From Hydractinia symbiolongicarpus (lineage: Eukaryota > Cnidaria > Hydrozoa > Anthoathecata > Hydractiniidae), in contig NC_079882.1 of the NCBI RefSeq assembly GCF_029227915.1, forward strand, positions 13,850,501-13,914,500: a stretch of 64,000 nt of DNA, given 5' to 3'. The position numbers were made by a program, and so were the translations under genes. The notes under the pieces are model-generated. The model was not told where the DNA came from and made no database searches. It saw nothing but the letters and a program-made list of their open reading frames with translations. Positions 10,619 to 21,900 of the stretch are shown here, piece by piece. The number at the start of each line of letters is the position of its first letter. Position 1 is the first letter of the stretch.

Positions 10619-12979
10619 TCATCATCATCATTCTCGGCTTAACGTCCGTTTTCCATGCTAGCATGGGTTTGACGGGGTATATTAATGACCCTCTTCCAAT
10701 CTGATCTAGACTGTGTTAGATCTCTGTATCAATTCTGTCCTTATAACCTCCTGCCAAGTCTTTCTCGGTCTGCCTCTGGGCTTTTCCCCAGGAACTATTA
10801 AGTCTCTACACTTTCTTACCCAATTATCCCCCTCCATTCTTTCCAAGTGCTCCAGCCAATTCAATCTTCTTATCTGGATAACATCTTTAATTCTACGGAT
10901 ACTTAGCCTGCTTCTTAGCACATCTGAACTCTTTCTGTCTCTCAGACTGGCGTTACCTAACCATTCTCATCATTCCTTTCTAAACGGTCAAGATCTTCCT
11001 GCTTCACTGCCCATGTCTCACTACTGTACAACATAACACTTCTTACACAGGCCTCATACAACCTACCTTTTAACTCAATTGACAAGGCTCTGCTAGTCAA
11101 CAAAGGAAGTAACTCTCTGAACTTTTTCTAAGCAGAACTTATGCTGCAAGTAACACTTCTTCCAACACCCCTGTCACTGCCCAACATATCACCTAAGTAA
11201 CAGAAGTTCTCAACTATCTCTAACGAGCCACTGTTGTACATCATTAAAGCTGAAAATACTTCATTCTCTATAATCTCACCTTTGTAACACTTACAAACTG
11301 AATGTCAGCTCTTAACCTTCCACCAATACTACTGCACTTCTTATGTACCCAATGCTTGCAAGTCTGACAAAAAATTGAGTTACTACCAACCCCTTTCCTG
11401 CAAACTCCACAAGGCCACTTTCCAACTACAAGGTCACACTTGGCTGCAATGCTTCTAATCATGATTTTAGACTTTGCTGGGTTCACCCTTAGCCCTTTCT
11501 CTTGTAGTCCTTTCTTCCACTTCTCAAACTTTTCAACTAATTCTTCCATCGACTCTGCTATGAGAACCAAATCATCTGCATACAAAAACTCCCATGGACA
11601 ACCTGAACTCCATCAACAGCGCGTCCAAGACTAGAAAATGCAACAGAAGACTAAGTACAGAACCCTGATGTACACCAACATTTACACTAAATTCATCACT
11701 AAGTGAATCGTTAATCCTGACAGGACTTCTAGCATTGCTGTACATAGAATGTACCATCGTAACTAGCCACTCATCCACACCTATATTTCTCATCGCCAAC
11801 CAAATAACTTTACGTGGCACTCTATTAAAAGCTTTCTCTAAATCTACAAAGGCAAAATAGAGATTCTTTCTCTTTCCTAAATACTTTTCCTGAAGCTGTC
11901 TGAGTAAAAATATTACATCTTTAGTGCCATGCCCTGGAACAAAACCAAATTGCATCTTATCTATATCAATTCTTTCTCTAAGTAACTTATCAATCACTAT
12001 CACCCTTGACACACTCGACTGCCACTGACTTGGAATAGCACCATCCTTTATAATCTGATTAGCAAGACTTGTAATAAGCTTAACTGCAATATATCCAGAT
12101 ACTTTTATGATCTCTGCAACAATGCCTGATACTCCTGCAGCCTTGCCAATCTTCAATTTCCTAATAGCCTCCACTACCCATTTTGTCTTGATCTGCATAG
12201 CTGGCCCTTCTGCAACATTATCGCAGACAAATTATGCTCATCCTAATCAAACTCAGTGTTAAGCAACCTCTGATAATAATTCTTCCAAGCTACTCTTTTC
12301 TCCTCCTCTGTGATAGCCAAGATCCTTCATCATTACGTATACACTTCTTACCTATAACATCTGGATTAGTCTTCTTCATTTGCTTTGCTATCTTAAACAC
12401 CTCATTGCGCTGGTCTTTCCTTCTTAACACATCTGCAAATCTGTTTCTCTCTGCTTCTGATTTGTGCCTTATACACTCCTGTAAGAGCACGACGCTTAGC
12501 TTCTAAGTAAATATTTTTACTACCACCTGACTTCTACTCTTTCTAAAGTTTCCTCTTTTCCTTTATACACTGGTCAACCTTGTTATTCCACCACCAGGTC
12601 TGTCTATGTCTAGCTGGTCCTTTCGTCCACCCACATGTATCAGCAGAAGCTTCTATAAGACAATTCTTCAAAGTAGTCCAAGTACTTTCAACATTGTCAC
12701 TATCACACTGACCATTGTGGGCTAACTGCTGAACTTTTGCAATAAATTGTCTTGCTACAATCTCTTCGTTCAGCTTCCAGACTTTACGACGGGGCCTGTA
12801 CTTTCCCTTGGCTTCTTTAACACTCTTCAAGATAATATCACAAACCAGCAATCTATGCTTGGAAACACACTTCCCCTGATTAACTTTCACGTCCTTCACC
12901 ACTTTCTTGTCTGACTTTCTAACCAGGAAGTAATCTATCTGTGTCTTACAGCCACCTGACTCATATGTCAGAAATATGT
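10619..12979 (-). mobile_element. Non-LTR retrotransposon, copy 1, 5'-truncated
   Basis: On the minus strand: the C-terminal part of an APE-type endonuclease (ESGGCKTQIDYFLVRKSD), a linker, reverse transcriptase blocks (FVPGHGTKDVIFLLRQL, FAFVDLEKAFNRVPR, GVHQGSVLS, MYADDLVLIAESMEE), a PHD-like finger (CGVCRKG, CQTCKHWVHKKC), a C-terminal WLEHLERMEGDNW region, then a 3' UTR and an (ATG)n tail at 10619. Multiple frameshifts. CAAAACA occurs on both flanks (10612-10618 and 12980-12986) and is the target duplication. The catalytic-site D before the box 'FxRVP' reads KAFN instead of KAFD. About 11 bp of filler (12969-12979) lie at the 5' junction. Confidence 0.92.
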
Positions 12980-13190
12980 CAAAACAATCTGTAAATTTTC
13001 TATTGTGATCACAGACTCCTTGAAAAATAAAGGACAGAAACCCTTTGCGATTAATACAATTTGCATTATATTGTTGTTGGCCAATATTCGGTATGTGAGT
13101 TCCTTTGAATGCTCCAATGACGCCTTCCATGTTTTTAAACAGCTTAAAACCATTTATTGTCTCCAAAATTATCTTTCAGGAGAACATGTA
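12980..13190 (-). pseudogene. PIF/Harbinger transposase relic, 5' part
   Basis: Minus-strand blocks VIGAFKGTHIP, CINRKGFLSFIFQGVCDHN and RKFTDCF match the Harbinger DDE domain (GAIDGTHIP, YINRKGFxSxNVQAVCDxxxxFTDV). The first catalytic Asp is replaced (FKG instead of IDG), so this copy is catalytically dead. It is joined by the non-LTR insertion to an accidental fusion ORF (12543-13166). The rest of the domain continues at 10618. Confidence 0.82.
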
Positions 13191-14099
13191 ATTGTTATTT
13201 TAAATAAATTTTCCAAAATTCCCCTACTTACTTGACAAAAAGTTTTGCGATCTGTAGACTGATACATCAAACCTATCGGAGATTGATGGCAAAGGTACCA
13301 TAAATAAATACAAACCTAAAAACAACACCATAGATATAACAAAATAAGTAAGTTAATGAGATAATACAATGTTGGCATGATTTTTTATTTCAACACATAT
13401 ACCTGTTTGCAAAGCAGAACACACGGTCTACCACTAGTTTTCTTTGGTAAAAAAATGAAGCGGTACTAATCAGCTGGCAAAGCTTTTCAACAGATGTCTA
13501 TTTCAAACGAAATTCGATTTGAAAACATGATTGGGATATCTGAAATAGAAATAATCATAATTAAAATTAGTCAACTTCTTGAAACTTCTTAAAAAACATC
13601 TGTAATTTTCTCATCAACATCATACACTTCTAAAATCGCAGCTGCTGCTTTGGCCCTTGCAGACGACATATTTGTTATTGTAATTAATTTTGCCGTGGCA
13701 ATATCAGTTACTGTCTTACTCGTTGCATAATTGAAATCAATATATTTTTTATTTCTTTGGTAAAATGAGTGCAACTCGTGCCACAAATGCAAAAGGTAAT
13801 TTCAAATTATTAGAGTAACAAATTTAAAGTAGCAAGTTTAAAAAATATAATGCTTAACTGCCCAAACTTTTTGTATAACTGGGGCAATTAATGGCTTAGC
13901 TATTGTCTCATTTCTTCGAATTAGACGTGTCTTTGTGTGAATGAGAGCAATTACTTGCTCCTTAAGGATAGACCTGTTCTTAGCTCATCTGAGCTTCTGT
14001 CTTTTAAAGTGCTGTTACCTCCACCTGTCCATGAATTCATTTCCTATGCTGGTAGCAACTTCCATAATAAAAGGTTAATAATTTGATTATTTTTCTTAG
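13191..14099. other. Intronic, no gene recognised
   Basis: A small minus-strand open frame (13589-13792, containing SARAKAAAAILEVYDVDEKI) has no family I recognise. It may be an N-terminal relic of the adjacent Harbinger copy. The last 30 bp form the acceptor tract of the exon at 14100. Confidence 0.35.
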
Positions 14100-14168
14100 C
14101 CTGGAACAGATGGTGGGGGTTTCATGAGTCCAGGCTTAAACTCGCCTGGTTTTGGATCACAAAAGAAG
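14100..14168 (+). CDS. RPA2: RPA2 exon: Gly-rich N-terminal segment
   Basis: Acceptor TTTTTCTTAG and donor AAG/GTTAGT enclose 69 nt in phase 0 encoding PGTDGGGFMSPGLNSPGFGS and QKK. Gly/Ser/Pro-rich sequence ending in basic residues just before the OB fold is typical of the RPA32 N-terminus. In other animals this region is phosphorylated by cell-cycle and DNA-damage kinases; the SP pairs here are compatible with that. The assignment depends on the two following exons, which are unmistakable. Confidence 0.85.
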
Positions 14169-15059
14169 GTTAGTATTTTTTATTTTAATTAAGTTTTTTT
14201 AAATTTACATGTATATATTAAAAACAGTATAATCTACCCTGCAAAAACCATGCCAAAAGTAAACTTGATATGGGTTGAAGAAGATTTTTGTATCTGGTTT
14301 GTTTTGCAATAAATGTTTGATAGGATCATAATAGCATATAACAAATGTTATGTGCTTTTTTCCTATATTTTTTGTAATATGCAATTCACATATTTGACCT
14401 TGGTAACTTGGTAGATTTTGCATGTTGCAATTCTCCCAGGTACAATTTTACTTGCAATTAGCATGTTGTCATTAAAGGGAACCCAAGGTATAAAATAATG
14501 TTGGACTTATACAAAATATTCACATAAAGAATTTCAGATTTAATTATGCTGCATAAATTATAGCTGCATAAATTATGATGTCATATTTAAGTAATAGCAA
14601 ATTTTGACATTTTCTGTCATCAGTAATTTTAAACCTTATAAATGATGCATCGATATTTTAAAGGTGAATTGATTAACATAAATATTTTCCCCAAAATGAC
14701 ACTCGTTTGCTCGTTCCAGGCCTCAGCAATTTTACTCCCGGTTTGGCTGGAGGTAAAATAGCTTAGGACGGGGGTAAAATGATAGTAAAAGAACCCCTGA
14801 AGTACACACCAATTCCGAATAATGTATTTTATTGGTAGGGCTTTCTATTGGCCAAAAGATTATAATGTAGAAACCCAAAGTAGCTTAAGGAAAATGGCAA
14901 ACTTAAATTGGTTTCTGTATTCAGAAAGTATTTCTTATTTTTACACAAGAAGTTTCTGAATACGAAAACTGTTCTCAACAAGGAAACTGATTCCAAATCT
15001 GTATACCTTATCCCGAACTGATAGAGTATATTTTTTCTCACATTTCGTGTAAATCTTCA
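14169..15059. other. Intronic, no gene
   Basis: AT-rich intron sequence after the donor at 14169. No transposon end or coding block is recognised. A small minus-strand open frame at 14829-15041 looks accidental. Confidence 0.4.
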
Positions 15060-15446
15060 TGGCAGGGGGGGGCACATGCAATATCATGCGTGTATGTGTG
15101 TGTTTTGTTTTTGACATTTCCTGTTAAATATGATCCTGCATGCAAAATACCAATATGATTGTTTTTTTGTAAATTCTTAAAGGGTTGTTGACATTCTTTT
15201 GGGGGGTGAGGAATTTAGGTTTTTTATGTTTACCTTAAAGTTTTGCAAGAGAGGGTGTTATGGTTGTCCATTTATATTGCTTGTGTTGCAAATGGTTGTT
15301 TTTTTAATTTTGTGCAAACTGTTGTAGAAATAGACATATACTGTAATATACAAATGCAATCTAAAAAAGTATACTTCACTGTAATCTGTTGTGTAAGCTG
15401 ATGTTTTTTATATTTTGTGTTTTTAATGTTTTCTTGGGGAGAACTG
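15060..15446 (+). repeat. Dispersed repeat D1, copy 1
   Basis: This segment matches 49130-49520 along its length: shared words include TTTGACATTTCCTGTTAAA/TCTGACATCCTGTTAAAC, GGGTTGTTGACATT, TTGTGTTGCAAA, CTGTTGTGTAAGCTGATG and TTGGGGAGAACTG. It is non-coding and ends where the TA-flanked TIR element (15449-16581) begins. Confidence 0.65.
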
Positions 15447-15448
15447 TA

Positions 15449-16581
15449 CAGTACTGGAAACAGGACACCTAACATCATGGACAGTGTATCCTGCGCGTCA
15501 TGCACAAAAACAAAAAAATAATATCAAGCAAAAAAGTTGCAAAGAAAAAAAAGAAAAGAAAAACAAACAAACATTTTCTTATCCCTTCTCGTAAAAAAAA
15601 TATTGTCGTAACGCCCTCCTTTCTTTATGATTATTATATATGTTTAAAATTACGCTTGCTAAAATGTAATACTGCAAGACTTTTAGTCGATACCATTTAG
15701 GAAAAATAATAAAAAAAGGTAGAATACGTTTGTCATAACACCCTCCTCCATTATGAATTTAAATAAATAATTTTTAATGCCGCAAAAGACTTTAAGTATT
15801 GTCAACTAAATTATAGTCTGTAAAAAGATTTTGCCCTTAAATTTAGATTTTCTTATAAGACTGCGCAAAAACATTAAAAGAACTTTTTTTTCATTATTTA
15901 GGTGGGAGAAGAATAACTTGCTGTATAAATTTCAAACCAGCTCAAGTATAACTTGCTGTATAACTTTCAAAACAACACAACTGTATTCTGTATAACTTTC
16001 AAATAACAAAAGAAAAATTCTTGCTGTGTAACTTTTAAAAAAGAAATTGTGAGCATGCAAGTATTTCTTTTCACCTTGAGTTTTAGTTAAATTTTCATAA
16101 TGAGACAAATTATTATTATTCTTTCTTTGCAACTAAGAAATATAAACTGCGTTCGTTGTGCGAAAATACATAGAGAAATATGCTTGTTATTAACACCCTC
16201 CTCCGTTGTTAATATTATTTCGCCAACCAACCAACTATAAGCTACTATTGACATCACCCGTAGAACAACTAATTATGTTGGAGTTGCCTTATTTTTAAAA
16301 TCCAATTTCCAATAAAAGATATTACAAGATGCAAAAGAATTTTTAAACGTAAAAATAGCAGAGACACAAGATTATACGGATCTATTGTTTAATGTTTTTA
16401 ATGTTACTCACGATTCATCGTGACAATCACGATTAATGGGGACCATCACGATAGCTTTGTTATTTTTTTATACATCACGACTATTGCAAAGTTCTTCCAC
16501 GATGGTCAGGAGAGGATCGAAGATGGTTCCTGTCGCACATTATGCACGGTCACAATGTTAGGTGTCCTGATTGCAGTACTG
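15449..16581. mobile_element. TA-flanked TIR element, CAGTACTG termini
   Basis: The left end CAGTACTGGAAACAGGACAC and the right end are inverted repeats sharing CAGGACACCTAACAT. TA flanks both sides (15447-15448, 16582-16583). At 1,133 bp it has no transposase ORF. Inside are two or three tandem units around TAACACCCTCCTCC (15605, 15735, 16195) and the AACTTGCTGTATAA repeat (15905-16070). A partial copy of the right half lies at 536-754. Termini and TA duplication suggest a Tc1/mariner-type MITE. Confidence 0.78.
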
Positions 16582-16583
16582 TA

Positions 16584-17504
16584 TATGGAAAAATTTCAGG
16601 GAATTTGATAACAACCTATATAATGATAATTTTTACTTATCAATATGCCTTATCGCTATATCGCTAACAGTAAGTGGGTTATCGATAAATATTAATATCT
16701 GCATTGCTGCATAAATTATAATCATAAAATATTGGTGTTAGCTGAGAAAAACGCTAGTTATGTATAGCTTTGTTTTTTATTTCAGAATTAAACTGTGTAT
16801 CGATATTTAATCTGTGTTATTTTCTGTTTTTTAGATAATAATTTTTTAGATAAAAAAAGCAATCAGAAGATTCAAAATTAACCAAGAAAGTTTTTAGCTA
16901 GGTTTAGTCAGGATAAGTTTTATCTTTTATAGGATCATAATCTAGAGAATAAAGCAAGAAGATAGCCGTTGAACATGTGGATAGTTATGTGTTTTGTTAA
17001 CTTCAACAGAGCGTTTTCATGTAGTTCTTGCTCTAGGAAACTGTATCACCTTTTCTTCTTAAGTTTTTAACAAAATCTTTGTAGTTTTAATGATTTCGTT
17101 GTCTCTGGGGAAAAATAGAGTATATACAAGTCGTTTTGTTCTCAATTTACATGAGAAGCATTTTAAATGGAAATCTTAGTGTGTTTTTTATCCAGGAATT
17201 TTTCTTAACTTCAAGTATTGAAGACCATATCAAGAAGGACATGGGGAGGGGATGTTACCTATGAGGCCAATGGCAACACAGTTGTTTTTCTAATTTAAGA
17301 AACACGTTTATAAAGAACACAATACTGACACTTAACGCCCTTTTAACTGATTATGTCTTTTTTTCAGGGCTCTTTCTAAAGTTCTAATGGTAAAAATAAA
17401 AATAATGCTTTCCTCCTTATTGAAGATGAAATTTAAGTGCACACTTTGACATTTTTAGCACACGCAACATTTGTTTAATTTTCCATGTTCATGACAACGT
17501 AGGC
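16584..17504. other. Intronic, no gene
   Basis: AT-rich sequence with no recognisable coding or element ends. Confidence 0.4.
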
Positions 17505-17640
17505 CAGGTCTTGTCAGGAATGGCATGCGATCCCACGCGCACACGCCCACACAAGCCTATTTGAATGTTCCCGTGCGATCTTTGCACACCAAAAAAAACA
17601 CTAAATACCTCAGGCGTGCGCTAATCGCACACCAAAATAA
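17505..17640 (-). repeat. GTGCGAT/GCACGCC family repeat, inverted copy
   Basis: Reading the minus strand gives GTGTGCAAAGATCGCACGGG, then GGGCGTGTGCGCGTGGGATCG and GCCATTCCTGACAAGACCTG, matching the island at 428-533. Its GC content stands out sharply from the flanks. Confidence 0.55.
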
Positions 17641-18474
17641 ATAATATTCTGTTCAATAAAGGTGTAGGGAAATAATATACAGTGCTGATCACGAGTAAAG
17701 CTACACATCTTTAAGAGTACGAGTACAAATAAATGCAGAGTTCGAGTACAATGCGAGTGTGAGTAAAATAAATTAGAGTAATCTTTTTTATTAACGCGAC
17801 AATGCAATAATTAAACTTCTCGCAAGTTATATTAAAGAAAAACATAAGACATTAATTTTAATTCACCATTTAATTTTTTTTTAATTTAGTTGCTCTTTTT
17901 AAATAAAAAGAAAATAAAAAAATAAGTTTTAAAGTTCAACTTTTCCGTCTCTTACTTCTAAAAATGCTTTCGCATCACTTTCAGCATGTTCTTTCGCAAG
18001 CACAGAATCAGCATGATATTTAATTATAGTTATGGTGATCAATTGCTACATGCAGACTTTGCTTTCTGAATATTTTTCAACAAACATTCCTTTATAACTT
18101 AGACAACAATCTGTATAATTTTACAATATCGCTGTAGAAACAGGATGTCACAAAGCTTATTATCGTTTCGTTTTTTGGGGGCAATAACAAAGATCGAAGC
18201 AACAAAAATAACATGAGGGATTTTTTTTTATAAAAAAAAAGTTTAATTTTATACAAAAAGTGTTTAACTAAAGAAGTTTTATGACTGTAACATGCATGTT
18301 TTATAATTTTTCTTTGTTCTGTTGCTACGTTGTTGTAATAAATTTTTTTTCTCAAAAATAAATAATGAACGCATTGCACATTTCAGTTTCGTCGCAACAA
18401 ATTACCTGCTTTTCAACACGGCACAATTAGTGTTGCTGTATGCGAGTTCTATGATTACTCGAGAAAAAATTAGC
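17641..18474. other. Intronic, no gene
   Basis: AT-rich. Open frames on both strands between 17610 and 18711 have no family resemblance. Long A and T homopolymers at 18210-18260. Confidence 0.4.
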
Positions 18475-18610
18475 ACACGTCATCACACTCCATTGAAAAT
18501 TAAGACGTGCGAACATCGCACAAGCTCGCACGCCTGCATTTTTTTTCCTGACGAGGCATGCAGGCAAATGAACACGTGTTTTAACCAACATCCTCAGGTC
18601 TTGTGTCCTA
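18475..18610 (+). repeat. GTGCGAT/GCACGCC family repeat, diverged copy
   Basis: Contains GACGTGCGAACATCGCAC, GCTCGCACGCC and CAGGTCTTGTG, the same word set as the copies at 428 and 17505, with a different spacing. Confidence 0.45.
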
Positions 18611-18809
18611 TGAAAATTATTCTTCATTATTTGAATTTTATTGTGAGGTCGAAAACAAAATTCTTTGTTTTATATTTTCACAAATTGACACTGGAGGAAT
18701 TAGCATTTTAGTATTTGCATTGTTTCCTCATAAAATTATTTTTCATTTTTGCTATGTTCTTTTCCAGAAAATTTTTCTTTCATTTTGCATTGTCTTCTCA
18801 GACAATTTT

Positions 18810-19138
18810 CTTTAAGGGGCTTTCGAAAATTCTTTTCAGGCCTCGTTAGCAGGATATCACTGCCAAGATTCGGACCCCCTTCCCCCTCTTTTTTAGCGGA
18901 TTTCCGTCTTTGAAATACACACATTCAGATAAATCTTGGAAGGCTCAGGGGCGTGTTTCGTAGATAAAAGTAAGGAATTCATAACAAGACGAATTATGCT
19001 CGCTAACGACGAAGAATTTTCAGGCCACAAACAAATTTTTGAAATTTCTCAATCCTTAGTGGATTTTTTTTTCACTCCCTCCCTTAGCGGCCACATCCCG
19101 CTAACGGAGCCCAAAAAATTTTTCCGAAGGTCCCTAAT
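18810..19138. mobile_element. Fold-back MITE, ~330 bp, inserted in a short tandem repeat
   Basis: The left arm (TTAAGGGGCTTTCGAAAA ... GCCTCGTTAGCAGGATATC) and right arm (CACATCCCGCTAACGG ... TTTTTCCGAAGGTCCCTAA) are imperfect inverted repeats over about 44 bp. The element sits within a short tandem array of GCATTGTTTTCTCAGAAAAT-like units seen on both sides (18710-18808 and 19141-19260). Non-coding. Confidence 0.6.
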
Positions 19139-20209
19139 TTGACATTGTTTTCTCAGAAAATTATTCTTTAATCTTGCTATTTCCTCAGAAAGTTTTTTTT
19201 TAAAATTATTCTGATATACTGCCTAGAAAAAATATAAAATCCACAAAATGCTGTTTCCTCAAAACTAAAATGAATACATAAACATTTCCATTTCATATTA
19301 TTTTGTAAAGTAAATTGCAAAAACTATGGATTACTTTCCTTGTGATATATTATAATTTATAGTTAGCAACAATTTCGAAGTTTAACAAATTTTTTTTAAA
19401 AAAAATATATATATATATATATAAATAAATAAAGAAATTTAAATTGTGCTACTTACTAGTAATGTAAATCATATCAAAAATATTTCTGTACAGTAAAACA
19501 AGTTTACATCTTAATGCTCACACGCGATTATCAAACATCAGAATAAATAATTAAATTTCTAGACAAACATGAAAACCTTATCTATTTTTTGCAAACATTA
19601 AATCAACTGAAATTGGTAATTAATCTTCTGTTCTCAAGTTATATTTTCTCAATTTTAAGAAAATGTGAAAAAAATTTAAACAAAAGGCTGTATGTGGGAC
19701 TAGATAATGATCTGCAGTGTTATTTTAAACCATTTATAGACAAAAGTAATGATAATCATCTTAATAAAAGTTTAGTCTCAAATTAGCTAGATTACAGATG
19801 CCAAATGTGATGCTCTCTAGGAAAATTGACCGCTTCTATTTTTAATTCGTATTTTTAAAACAATAGAATTCCGTATTTCGTATTTTCAAAAAAGCTTCAA
19901 CATTGATTTAAATTTGATGTTTTCCACATTATGGTTGATTTTTACCTTTTTTAGGTAAATTTTTGTGGAAGAGGATGATATGCAACTGAAATGACAGATT
20001 TTTCTGGATTTAAACTTGTTGTTTTCCAAACTATAGTTTTGTCTAAGCTTTTAAGGGAAGACAATATTTAAAATGTGTAAAGAACTTATTTTTTGTTGAT
20101 TTGTAATAACTCTTGCAGGCATCCTTTTTGACATTTCAGATTGAAATATTGAGGGTTTTCAACATAATCACTTATAAGATGTACTTTTTTGAGATGCGTT
20201 ATTTCTGAC
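19139..20209. other. Intronic, low-complexity; one element end
   Basis: An (AT)n run lies at 19405-19425. At 19805-19895 the words GTGATGCTCTCTAGGAAAAT and TGACCGCTTCT followed by TTCGTATTTTTAAAA match the ends of the elements at 23330 and 59340, so this is a third, short copy of that terminus. No gene. Confidence 0.5.
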
Positions 20210-20340
20210 ATTGTTATTATCTGTGTTGTGACTGTCAGTGTTGTAACTGTCTGTCAGTGATGTTACTATCAGTTTTGTGAGTATTGGTGTTGTGATTGTC
20301 AATGTTGTGACTGTTGTTGTTGTAACTTTCTATCAACTAG
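20210..20340 (+). repeat. Degenerate tandem repeat, TGTTGTGACTGTCAG unit
   Basis: About seven imperfect units of TGTTGTGACTGTCAG-like sequence, 15-20 nt apart. Low-complexity; no coding meaning is evident. Confidence 0.6.
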
Positions 20341-20734
20341 ATTTTACACCTTGCAAGCTGTTCTTTTTTATTTTATTAATGTGATTTGACATTTAATATT
20401 TCATGTAAGATTTTAAGAACATTTTCATAAAGTTAGGAATTACACCTTGCAAACGAACTTTTTTGACATTTTGACATTCATTTTTTTGGTAAAGGGCAAT
20501 GTGCAATATTTATTTACTGAAATATTTATTGACACCATTAAAATTTATATGACGGATTTTTTCCATTGTCCTTCCTGTGGATGTTTCTACGGAAAGGACA
20601 GTGATTAGTTGTTTTATAATATACTAGCATGTAAATCTTCTTAAATGCTTTACCTTGACAAAAATGGCTTGTCAGAGCCAAATAATTTTAGTAAAAAAGT
20701 TTCATAGAACATAATTTTCCTGCTGTTTTAAGTA

Positions 20735-21060
20735 GGCTTGCTTTATAACTTTCGAAAGAGCAAAAGTATAACTTGCTCTGTAACAACAGGAGAATAATTC
20801 TTGCTGCGTAATTAGCAACTTGTAGAAAGTCTAAAAAGTCTTACTTTTTGTCTTTATAGTTAATTTATTAGATTTACAACAACCACTTTTTAATTATCTG
20901 TATGCATAAAGCAAAAATACATGTAAAAACAAGGCAGAATATGCTGCAATAAAGAATTAAAATTCAATATGCTGGACTGAAGAAGTAAAAATCACATGCT
21001 TTGCAAAGGGACACATTCCTCACCTTTTCTTCATTGGCAAGACTGAAGCTAGGTAAAAAC
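20735..21060 (+). repeat. Dispersed AACTTGCTG repeat, third copy
   Basis: Shares TTTATAACTTTCGAAA, TATAACTTGCTCTGTAAC, TGTATGCATAAAGCAAAAAT and TTTCTTCATTGGCAAGACTG with 7290-7870 and 15890-16210. Diverged and non-coding. Confidence 0.6.
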
Positions 21061-21222
21061 AAAGGTTGAATTAAAACGAATTGTATACATTTTCAAGCTT
21101 AACAATAACGCAATTAATTGCTCGCCTCAAGCTTCGATAAATTTGTTTGGCCAAGCAATCCTAAAATATAAAAAGTATGAAAAAAATCTGAAAATGGAGG
21201 TAACAAAATTCTTTTGCCCCTG

Positions 21223-21240
21223 TTAGGGTTAGGGTTAGGG
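21223..21240 (+). repeat. Short interstitial telomere-like repeat (TTAGGG)3
   Basis: Three exact TTAGGG units. TTAGGG is the telomere repeat of most animals, including cnidarians. Three units can arise by chance or by break repair. Confidence 0.7.
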
Positions 21241-21439
21241 TTGTGTTTGTGTTTCAGCAATGTTCATGACCGAGTATTTTAACCCAGTTATTAAAAGTCA
21301 AGTCATCATTATTAAACTGTGACCTGGTACAGATGAGGTCCTATAAATGACCCGTGTTCTTATGCATGTTAGGGCAGGCACAAATGCGTTAAAATTCATT
21401 AAATTCACAATTTTGATAAAAATTTTGGACGCATTTTAG

Positions 21440-21900
21440 TCCAGGATCTACCAACGGATCTTTTCATGTCATTTTCCTCAGAAGGGTTGATAGTCTCAAT
21501 CTATTGTTTTTCAGGTCAGTAATTAAAATTGCTTTGTCAGACGGAGTTTTTAGGGTTCCTCTAGGTTCCAGGGACCAAAATATATCACAAAAGACCTTAA
21601 TTTTATGTCACAAGGCTCATGATTAAAATGTTGTATGCAAGTAATACTATCTTCTGTGATAACAAAAATACAAATCTAACATCAAATTTGGGTTCCAAGA
21701 CCAAGTCAGATCCTCCACAAAGTAGATATCAAAATAGTGTTGTTTTCATCCCATAAGCCTCATGGCTGAAACTTTTCAAGTGTGTTGTACTAAAGCCTAT
21801 GAACACAAAAAACAAGTCTAACATCAAATTTGGGTTCCAAGTCCCAGTCAGCCTTAACATCGAATTTTGGTTCTAAGTCAAAGTGAAATGAACGAAGCTA
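21440..21900 (+). repeat. Dispersed repeat D2, plus-oriented arm
   Basis: Contains CAGTAATTAAAATTGCTTTGT, GGTTCCTCTAGGTTCCAGGG and ACATCAAATTTGGGTTCCAA; each occurs as reverse complement at 27400-27775. A GGGTTCCAAG-centred subunit is repeated inside (about 21685, 21830, 21865). Confidence 0.75.

Noticed and set aside
12543-13166. 207-codon minus-strand ORF as a genuine fusion gene
   Set aside because: It is an accidental fusion of Harbinger and retrotransposon sequence across the insertion joint at 12980.
18322-18711. 129-codon plus-strand ORF
   Set aside because: Composition follows the local AT-rich and GTGCGAT repeats; there is no conserved motif and an overlapping frame on the other strand is equally open.
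21223-21240. (TTAGGG)3 as evidence of a telomere or fusion point
   Set aside because: Three units are too few; it lies in the middle of a gene intron with normal repeats on both sides.
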